Source: Hepsetus odoe (Eukaryota; Chordata; Actinopteri; Characiformes; Hepsetidae). Taken from it: 64,000 nucleotides of DNA. Location of the stretch: positions 23,325,637-23,389,636 of the forward strand of contig CM029379.1 of the NCBI GenBank assembly GCA_017165825.1, written 5' to 3'. The notes under the pieces were generated by a model. It searched no databases and was not told the origin of the DNA. It was given only the letters and a program-made list of their open reading frames with translations. This document shows positions 55,273-64,000 of this stretch, one piece after another (the first letter of the stretch is position 1; each line of letters begins with the position of its first letter). Made by a program: the position numbers and the translations under genes.

Positions 55273-55442
55273 ACGTTTACCAGATGCTCTTATCCAGAGC
55301 GACTTCCAATTCCAGGGACAGTCCCCCTGGAGCAACTCAGGTTTAAGGGTTTGCTCAGGAACCCAATTATGGTAGTGCTATAGGTGGGATTTTAACCTGC
55401 GACCTCTTGGTCCACAAGCAAGTCTTCTGCCACAACGCTCAC
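55273..55442 (-). mobile_element. SINE family 3, diverged copy
   Basis: TTTACCAGATGCTCTTATCC, AGCGACTTCC, GGGTTTGCTCAGGAACCC and GACCTCTTGGTCCACAAGC are the reverse complement of family 3. Confidence 0.8.
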
Positions 55443-56394
55443 CGCATTATACAAACACTGTTTAATGATGACACTACGTGCATGTGGAGTGTGGCTGAAT
55501 TCAGACCTGACAGTTCTCATTAAGGGCATATAGCCAACATATGAATGTGGCTGAGACCTAATATGACAGATTTATGTTCACACCCCTCTGAAAATATCTG
55601 ATATGTACCTCAACTGAATCTGCAGTATGTAGATACTGAATCTGCAGGATTTTTTAAATAAAAAGTGCGTTGGTTGCCAGCTCTCAGGAGTGGTGGGATG
55701 TCTGGAATTTGTGCCACTTCAAATATGCGAACAGCCTGTTTATGGTATTCTGGGCCAAAATTACTTTTAACACATGAATATTAAAAAGATCTCTGACACA
55801 CCTATGATACAGATATCTGTCTGTGAAGCATTCAGTGTCATAATAAGAAAGTCTTCAAGAATGCTTCAGTTTTGGTTTTGCTCTGATAATGAAATGTTAG
55901 AAGCTATTTTTAATTTTGATTGCTTAGATAGGAAAATGATCACATAGGTAATGAAAATAGGGACTTCCTCACCCAAACAGTACATTGTATATCAAACCAA
56001 GACTTAATTGGGATTCAGTGTGCACAGATCCCTTCAGGGTACTGTTTCAGTATAGAGTCGATTGTTTCATGACTCAGAGTACACAAGAGAGTAGGCAGCC
56101 ATTTGGGATTCAGCCATCATTTGACATTCATGAGGCTTATAGTCTAGCCATATGACCCAACAGATTTGGATGTGCTTACGCAGATCATATAAGGGCACAG
56201 GCTTATTCAGACAAATAACCCACTTTCACACATGTATGTGAACCATCATGCCATGAAAATGGGAGCTTCCTTTAAATTGTCTCAGATCTTATTATAAAAA
56301 TCTGTGAAGTGACATTGCTTTTTCAGGGTTATGATATGCATCACTTATTTATTATTATTATTATCATTATCATTATTACTATTTTTTTTATTGG
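55443..56394. other. Unannotated stretch
   Basis: Nothing recognised besides an ATT-rich run near 56348-56390. Confidence 0.35.
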
Positions 56395-56655
56395 GGGCAG
56401 TGGTGGCCTAGCGGTTAGGGCGCTGGCCGCATGGTCGGAGCATCAGGGATTCGAACCCCTTCCCAATAGGTTGCCATTCAATGTCATAGGTTGCCCTGAG
56501 GTACCCTTGAGCAAGGCGCAGTCCCCGTCATGCCCCTCTCTGCGATGGGCTGGTGATCTGTCCAGGGTGTGTCCCCTGTCCTTCGCCCTGTGTGAGCTGG
56601 GATGGTCTCCAGCACTCCCCCACAACCCCCCTTGGGACAAATGACAGAGAGTCTG
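56395..56655 (+). mobile_element. SINE family 2, full-length copy
   Basis: Head GGCAGTGGTGGCCTAGCGGT, B-box-like GATTCGAACCCC (about 56449), a short duplication of TAGGTTGCC (56467, 56487), body GAGCAAGGCGCAGTCCCCG, and tail GGGCTGGTGATCTGTCCAGG to CTTGGGACAAATGACAGAG. Confidence 0.85.
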
Positions 56656-57697
56656 ACTGACTATTTTATTGATGCTGTGGTTGTCAGTTTGTGAAGCAAA
56701 CATATGCTGTCCCCTCCAAAAGTATTGTGACAGCAAGGCCTAATAGTCATTTTGCTATGCACTGAAGACAATTTGGTTTAAAATTAAACTTGATGTTTTT
56801 TTTTACACTTGTTAAACATTCCCAGCTTGCACTTGCACCCAACCTTTCTCTCTCTTAACCTTTCTTTTTTTCCTTTCTTTTCAGGACATTCCGAACAGTT
56901 GATATTTTATAACAATTTATTTATTTTCACACATGCAGTCTTCACAAGTGAAATCAAATCCTAAACTCAGAGCAGATACCAAGTGTAATTAATAGTTTAT
57001 ATTTTAATTTTAATAGGATACCCCTGTTTAACAACAAATAGCTGGCTGCCTGTTTGCTGTCTTGACAAACTGAATGGTCAGATACAGAAGGTGCTATATA
57101 CTAAATGAATGCATCTAGATTAATAATAATAATAACAATAATAATAATATAAATAATAATAATAATTAAAGGTAAAAAAATACCAATAAAATCTGAAAAT
57201 CTGAACTCCAGATGTTCTCTGTGCACAGAAAATAAAATGAATTAGCCCTGCTGTTACAATACTTATACGTTCATAAAGGACAGTAACATTGTTTTGGACC
57301 TAATGAAATTAAAATAATAACACAAATTAAAAATAATCTGCACAGTGCCAAGATGATCAGTGTTACTTTTACAAGTCATAAATCCATTTGTTTGTTGTAT
57401 TTAAAACACTTCTGTGTTAGGAATACAATGGCACCCAAGTCATGTTTATCCTTTTATGTTTGGTCTTTAGGTGCCAATAAACTCCATAACATCACACAAA
57501 TCTGTCTAGTATTTTCACTCTGCCTCTTTTTGCACTGTCAGTTCACTCCCTTCGTCTGGTCAATGTTTTTCTGCTTCACTTCCCCATCTTTCCCTCCCTC
57601 CCTCCCTTCTTCTCACTCGCCTGCTCTTTCTCAACCTCATCCTATCCATGTGTCACAGCATGATTACGATAAGATTTTTGGTTTTGTCTTTTATGAG
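56656..57697. other. Unannotated stretch with (TAA)n at 57121-57165
   Basis: No gene recognised. Confidence 0.35.
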
Positions 57698-57701
57698 AGA
57701 G

Positions 57702-57743
<42 letters not shown>
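57698..57743. repeat. (GA)n microsatellite
   Basis: About 46 bp GA. Confidence 0.95.
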
Positions 57744-57747
<4 letters not shown>

Positions 57748-58019
57748 AGTGAAAAAAAATTATATTTAATGTTGCAAAAGTTATTTTTGCCCCTCTGGGT
57801 GGAGTCGCTCATGAATTGGCAACAGATGGTGTTCCACTGACCCCTAGTGGTCGCTGTACGTAATAGCAAGCAAGCCTTTGCCTTTCTGCCACAAAAAGAA
57901 GTGAATATGGCACATTTTTTTCTTTATGCCCCTGTCAAATCATGGCATTTTCTGGTTTCATTATTGACCAAAAACTGTTTACCATGACCATTAAACCTGA
58001 CATATAACATTTTATAAGT

Positions 58020-58423
<404 letters not shown>

Positions 58424-58424
58424 T

Positions 58425-58772
58425 TCATCAATCAACAAAATGCAGTAGATGAACAAAGAAAAACCTAAAACAACACTTGCACAGTTTTGAAAGACTCAGT
58501 TGGTAAGATTGTTCCAAACATCTTGGAAAACTAACCACAGATCTTCTGTGGATGTAGGCTTTCTCAGATCAGGGCTCTGTGGGGGCCATAATAATTAATC
58601 CTGGTTTGAAGGCAAAAGGTAGTAACACCAAATATTGATTTGATTTAGATTTTTCTTTTGTTCACTCCTTTGCATTTTGTAAATTGATAAAAATAAACAA
58701 TCATTATTGATATTTCTGAAAGCATTCTTTGTTTACAGCATTTTTCCACACCTGCCTTTCCATTTTTGCACC
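58425..58772. mobile_element. MITE copy, left end replaced by the AC array
   Basis: TTCATCAATCAACAAAATGC, TTCCAAACATCTTGGA, GGCTCTGTGGGGGCCATA and GGCAAAAGGTAGTAACACCA match 25528-25994. It ends CACACCTGCC...TTTGCACCGTA (right inverted repeat). The left terminal repeat is missing. Confidence 0.8.
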
Positions 58773-58775
<3 letters not shown>

Positions 58776-58813
<38 letters not shown>

Positions 58814-58828
58814 ATCTCTCTCTCTCTC

Positions 58829-58903
<75 letters not shown>
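58776..58903. repeat. (TC)n followed by (AT)n
   Basis: TC 58776-58842, AT 58843-58903, directly after the MITE end. Confidence 0.95.
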
Positions 58904-58905
<2 letters not shown>

Positions 58906-59635
58906 ACATACTTACATCCAGGTAGTAAAACAAACAAATAAATAAAATACAAAAATGAGCCCTCAGTTACTTTATTTATAAATATGCTAACTCAGCCTTG
59001 TGGTCACAATGACAACAAAAAAAAGGTAACTGATAACATCTGACATTGTCAGAAAATTCAGAACTGCTGTCGTATTATAAAAATAAATTGCATTTAAACC
59101 CTAATGACAAAAAAGACCTTCTCTTCTCATCCAACCTGTCGGTCAATGAGGGTTAATTAAGAGCTAAAGTTGCAGATGGGGTGGGGGGGTGGGGATATAT
59201 TCAACCCAGTTTCATCAGATCTAATTTGTTAGAATCATATCCATTGTTATTTTTAGAAATATAAAGGTTGACATCATCACTGTTATGACTATATGACCAT
59301 AAAATACTATGAAAGTCGGCATTCAAAAAACTTCATGGCCTCTAAACAAACCAAAAAAGACCTACAATCATACTTATAAAGGCTTACCAAGAGGTCATAA
59401 AGAGACAAAGAGTGCTTTAGTTAGTTTTGATATCAGAAAATGTTTTGACATTTTTTGTCTTTATTTTTTTTAATACGTTCATGTCAGTTGTCTTGAAAAT
59501 GTATGTGGCCTTATTTCTGGTCGTCATTATTGCCACAAAGGACTCCAGTGCTCATTGTTTCCAGTGTTTAGTCCAAACACAGAAATGCCACTTTATTTCA
59601 TTTCATTTATGGAAGCTCTTATTCTTCTCTTACGT
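58904..59635. other. Unannotated stretch
   Basis: Nothing recognised. Confidence 0.35.
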
Positions 59636-59830
59636 GGGGTGGTAGTGGTCTAGTGGTAGGATATGGACCTATGGCTCAAAAGGTCCCAGGTTCAAATCCC
59701 ACCTCTGGCACTACCACCGCTGGGTCCCTGAGCAAGACCCTTAACCCTGAATTGCTTGAGGGGGGCTGTCCCTGTAATTAGGACATGGAAGTCGCTCTGG
59801 ATAAGAGTGTCTGCTAAATGCTGTAAATGT
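59636..59830 (+). mobile_element. SINE family 3, full-length copy
   Basis: Head GGGTGGTAGTGGTCTAGTGG, B-box GGTTCAAATCCC (about 59690), body CTGGGTCCCTGAGCAAGACC, tail GGATAAGAGTGTCTGCTAAA. Confidence 0.9.
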
Positions 59831-60109
59831 ATTCCCACAGTGTGACTTATTTTATTTTAATCCAGGTTTAGAATCAGTCGCAGGTCTGGCATTAATTGGC
59901 CTAAGTTCAGCCAGTTATTGTCTGCTTGATAGGCTTTGTAATCAAATCATCATAATTTAGGAATCCCTATTTTCTAATCTCTATTGGCTGTGCCTCTAAG
60001 TGTGATATATACCAATGAGTTCTGCTCTGATTGGCTGCCCAGTATTGTATCTCATTCAAAAAAGAGGCAAAGCTGCAACACTCCTTCAGCCTGGAAATTC
60101 AGTATGATA

Positions 60110-60270
60110 ATGATCCATAACCTCAACCACTTTTCCTAACCAGGTAGCCTTTTTCAGCACCAATGAGATGAAAGCTGGATAGGTCATCAGTCAGAGCAGA
60201 CATACACACATTCACACCTAAGTGGAAATTTACTCTCCAAATCCAACCTGACATGTGTTACCTGGGACTA
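60110..60270 (-). mobile_element. SINE family 4, heavily degraded
   Basis: CAACCACTTTTCCTAACCAG, AGCTGGATAGGTCATCAGTC, ACACATTCACACC and AATTTACTCTCCAAATCC are in reverse-complement SINE order. Weak. Confidence 0.4.
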
Positions 60271-60523
60271 TGAGAGGAAACTTGTTTGATTTCTCAGCGT
60301 CTCTGCTCTTTTAGCTTTAGTGACTGAGTGGAAAGTAGTGCAATTTGGTGTGCTCTGAGGTGAATTGAAATTCCATTAAAAAAAATAGGTTTTCATTCCC
60401 CTTATCCCTTAGAACTAAAAGATGTTTCTGTTTCTGTCACTTTAAGGCCAGAATATGCAAATATGAAATGTGCAGCCTATCGCAGGGCACATACAGCAAA
60501 AGGCTAAGAAACTTACTGAAATA

Positions 60524-60657
60524 ATAATCCATCCATCCATCCATTATCTGCTGCTTGTCCCAAACGGGGTCGCGGGGGAGTGCTGGTGTCCAACCCAGCG
60601 CACACAGGGCGAGGACGGGGGACGCACCCTGGACAGGTCGCCAGCCCATCGCAGGGA
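60524..60657 (-). mobile_element. SINE family 2, tail only
   Basis: CCATCCATCCATCCATTATC, TGCTTGTCCC, GGTGTCCAACCCAGCGCACA and AGGTCGCCAGCCCATCGCAG are the reverse complement of the family-2 tail, with a (CCAT)n end. Confidence 0.85.
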
Positions 60658-63458
60658 GCTGAAATAATAATATAAATATATTGTTTCCATGGCACCATAA
60701 AGACCACATGACAAAACTGTTCTGGAGCCTGGAACAGGTAACCAGTCCATCAGGGCAGTGTGCTTACAATAAATAAGAAAATTCTGTCATCAGACAGCTC
60801 CTCACCAAACCAAACAAACCCTGAACCAAAAACCAGATTTAGCCACAATTCAGCTTTTTTTTCAGAGCTTTTGTTGAGACAAACTTATCTCAAAGGCCAT
60901 GTAAACCCAGCAGAAAGATTTAATGCCTCTTAAAGCTCCCTCACAGAAAGTTATTCCATGAAATTGTTTTGAAAATGCTGCATGATGCCTGAGATGTTAT
61001 TTCAACAGAATTTGTAGAAGCTCTTGGACAAAAACTAAACCAATTCATGGTGATCATGGGGATCTCTGAAACAGATTGCTTAAATTTATGTTCTCACACA
61101 TATACACACACTTCACACTCTACAAAAGGCAGGCAATCAGATTACAAACTCCCCCAGTTCTTTCAACACACACCCTTGCTTTAATGAAGACTGTGAAGCA
61201 AATAAAGTGATGCAGGCTGTATAATAGACTGAGACAGGATGGATAGATCAGCCATGCATCAGAGCGCTGTAAGTCCCTGCACTGACATATGCCCCCACGC
61301 TTTGCAGTGGCATCTAAAAAATAAACCCTTCATTTCAAATTTTCATGGGTAAAATTGGGCATGTTTCTCATTAAGGCAAAATAGTATGTCAAAAAATGAG
61401 CATCTTGTAATTAGCAAAAATGACCATGTCATCTAAGTTAATACCTCAGGGAATGTATTTCATTATAAAGAGAAAGAATGCATGGTGTGCATTATAAACT
61501 GACTGAGATATAATAGCTTGCAATTAGAAAGTATCTTGTTATAATAAGATGAAAAAAAAGGCAAAATGTGATTATTTCACAATAACAAGAATGTATGACT
61601 TAAAAATGATATATCCTAATTATGAAGAAAAAAATACAACATACTCTCTTGTGATACGTGATAATTTCTCATAATTATGAGATACTCAGTTATTACAAAT
61701 ACTTCTTGTATCATAGCAGCTGAAAACTAGGACAGCAAATGGTATGGGTGCCTAAATACCTGCATGTATGTGTTATGAATTGGATTGTTACAAGCACTCA
61801 CCCTCCTCATCCAGGGATTAGACTAGAGCTGGATGGGTTTAACAGAGGAAGACATTGGTATGCAAAAAATAGAGAAAGAGAGAGAGTATGTATAAAAGAT
61901 AGAATTAAAAATGGGAAAGCCAGCTATGGTATTATAATCACTAATATATATATAAAGAGTGTCAAAACACAGTGTAGAAATAAACCCAACTATAATTACT
62001 GTTGGTATTCAAGTTCAGCCCTATGTGCATTTTTTAAATAATTCCAAATCTTAGAAACCCTGAAAATTAAGAAAAATTAAGTTTAATTTGCATGATAATA
62101 CAAGGAGAATGTGTGATATGCCGCAAGACTTACATATGTGCACACACACTAGGAAATATATTCACTGCGCTTGTAATTGGATCTCCAAAATTATTTTTTT
62201 AATTTAAATGAAGAATACTGAAATATTCTCAACTTATATTAGGAATAAAAATGACAAGTGGTTTCTCTGTCAGTTCTATCTGTGTTCATTTTCATTCAGT
62301 GGAGATGGACAGTCCTCTGGAACTGGTCTGGTACAAGGACTGCACTGAAAATGAGAGCCAAAAACTTTGTCCTTCAGGAAGCCTGGGAACTTATCATATA
62401 CTTATATACTTATATATAGAGAAAGATTTAGCAAAAATCCAAGAAAATGCCTGACCATGGTGTGGCTGTAAACAGCTCCAGGGGAAGTGTCTTCATCTGC
62501 TAGATTCACCAGCAATTTCAGTTCTAATTTCTCCCTCTTTCCTCCAAAGGTGATGACCTTTATGAATAAACACATTTTAACACCTCTCATGCCCTATATT
62601 AAACACTTTTTAAATAACAAGAACAAGTTGGTTAAACAACAAGCCATGATCCCCAAAAAGGCCTTCATCATTTCACTGTTTCAGTTTGTCTCTTTGAATC
62701 TTAGGTTCTGGTCACATTGTGAGCCGAATAATGCTGTCTCACTGCTTGAGGATGAGGACTGTGTTTAGGTAGTTCCTCAGATTGGCTCCAGTAATTCAGC
62801 ATCCAGCTGGAAGGATCTCTCCTGCCACAGTCTCCTTCAGTGGATATGTGAAAAGAAGGATCATTGCACTGCTGATTAAGTGCACAATGACTAATATTTG
62901 ACACCCAGAGAGAAATGATACAAACAAATATACAAACAAATATACAAACAAATATATCAGATATTTCTTCATTGCTGAATCTTAATGCTGAATCATCATG
63001 AATCATCTAATAAATTCAAGAGAGTTATTTTTTTCAGAGTACAGTGGGTGACTTTACTGACACTAAAACTAAACGTCTGTCTAAGCAGCAGGAAACTCTG
63101 ATCTGTTGTTCAGTAGAAACGCTGCTTAAGCTTTAAAAACCCAAATGTAACATTCCAATGCACACTTCTTAAAAAATAAAAATTGAAAATATAATTTTTC
63201 ATGATGTGTCCCTGGTACCTTGCATGTATTTGTTGAGTTAAATTTAACTGAACTGAATTGAAATTATTAATTATTTTCTTAAATTTTATTTGCAGTCTAC
63301 ATAATTTTTTTTCTATTGATTTTCATTTTATTATTTTTATTTCATCACAGCCTCCATGAAAACCTTGGTTGTTAATTCAGAGCAGTTCCTGCATTCAACC
63401 ACTAGATGGTTCACAATGATCTCCCTCACTGACCTACGGAGTTCTTCAGCTGTGGCCG
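60658..63458. other. Unannotated stretch with no certain gene
   Basis: AT-rich, largely unique-looking. A strong acceptor-like tract ends near 62299 before an open stretch (LELVWYKDC), but no donor follows. A TACAAACAAATA triplet repeat lies at 62918-62955. Confidence 0.35.
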
Positions 63459-63571
63459 GGTCCCATACTGCGCACTATCACCTACACCGTACGTTAAAGT
63501 AGTGCACGGCCTTCGGCTCCTCATTCAATAGTGAAGTATTTGAACTGCGGGAGAGTGTATTTTGGGACCCA
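63459..63571. mobile_element. Possible small MITE with GGGTCCCA ends
   Basis: GGGTCCCATACTGCGC at the left and the complement of GTGTATTTTGGGACCC at the right form imperfect inverted repeats around 113 bp. No clear target duplication. Confidence 0.35.
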
Positions 63572-63671
63572 GTCTGTTGTGTGTACTTCCGCTGTGAAGT
63601 CATTTAAGAGAAAGTATCAAGAGCACAGGTATCACAGTGTAACTCGCTCCGTGGGGAGCTGTTGTTGTGGT

Positions 63672-64000
63672 AGAGGGTGTCAGGGAGGGTGATGAGTTTG
63701 AAGCTGGAAGTTGAAGGTGTGATAATGAATGTTGTTAGTGCTTATGCGCCACAAGTTGGTTGTAAGATGAAAGAGAAGGAAAAATTCTGGAGTGAGTTAG
63801 ATGAAGTGATAGAGAGTGTACCCAGGGGAGAGAGAGTGATGATTGGTGCAGATTTTAATGGTCATGTTGGTGAAGGGAACAGAGGTGATGAGGAGGTGAT
63901 GGGTAGGCATGGTGTCAAGGAAAGGAATGCTGAAGGTCAGATGGTTGTAGATTTTGCAAAAAGGATGGAAATGGCTGTAGTTAATACTTATTTTAAGAAG
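63672..64000 (+). pseudogene. RTE LINE, 5'-truncated copy running off the window
   Basis: Aligns without gaps to 49589-49917 of the full-length RTE (about 2% differences by eye) and stays in frame through the endonuclease, including IGADFNGHVGEG. The left junction lies inside the endonuclease region, typical of incomplete reverse transcription. Confidence 0.9.

Overview
The window looks like intergenic or intronic DNA from a ray-finned (teleost) fish genome. It has long AC, AG and AT microsatellites, tRNA-derived SINEs, Tc1/mariner relics, RTE-type and CR1/L2/Rex1-type LINEs, LTR elements and a gamma/epsilon-like endogenous retrovirus (ERV). There are no operons or ribosome-binding sites, and I recognise no intact host gene. 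All coding sequence I can identify with confidence belongs to mobile elements or to sequence carried by them. A few possible host exons (best: 32751-32795, minus) and several complex non-repetitive stretches that could be conserved non-coding elements are listed at low confidence.

Layout. 1-7880: a CR1/L2/Rex1-like LINE is split by a complete ERV (647-7575) with 352-bp LTRs that differ at one base, a 5-bp target-site duplication (TSD) and a tRNA-Tyr primer site. The ERV interior is badly damaged and itself carries a SINE and a LINE tail. 7952-9401: a 1.45-kb non-autonomous LTR element (element A) with a 5-bp TSD and a 39-bp minisatellite inside. 9.4-20 kb: SINE copies and microsatellites. 20270-21682: a second copy of the first LINE, which shows the empty ERV site. 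22-30 kb: SINEs, a TA-flanked MITE, a Tc1 relic and a decayed RTE. 31.9-32.8 kb: possible minus-strand exons. 33-34.4 kb: low-complexity DNA and a LINE tail. 36179-39876: a non-autonomous LTR element on the minus strand (element B) with no pol; it carries a broken roughly 2.7-kb coiled-coil reading frame that starts beneath two CCAAT boxes. 39907-41105: a Tc1 transposase relic. 41-48 kb: SINEs and a mariner-type relic. 49051-52172: a full-length RTE LINE with a 16-bp TSD and only two in-frame stops. 52-63.6 kb: SINEs, microsatellites and a second MITE copy. 63672-64000: another 5'-truncated copy of the young RTE, running off the edge.

How the parts relate. RTE and CR1/L2-type LINEs supply endonuclease and reverse transcriptase; the SINEs and the tail inserted in the ERV are probably moved by such machinery. 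The ERV and the two LTR elements lack working enzymes and must have moved with help from relatives. The most interesting points are: the contrast between nearly identical LTRs and a wrecked ERV interior; element B carrying an unidentified coiled-coil frame; and a cloverleaf-like inverted-repeat structure shared by the LTRs of elements A and B although their stem sequences differ.
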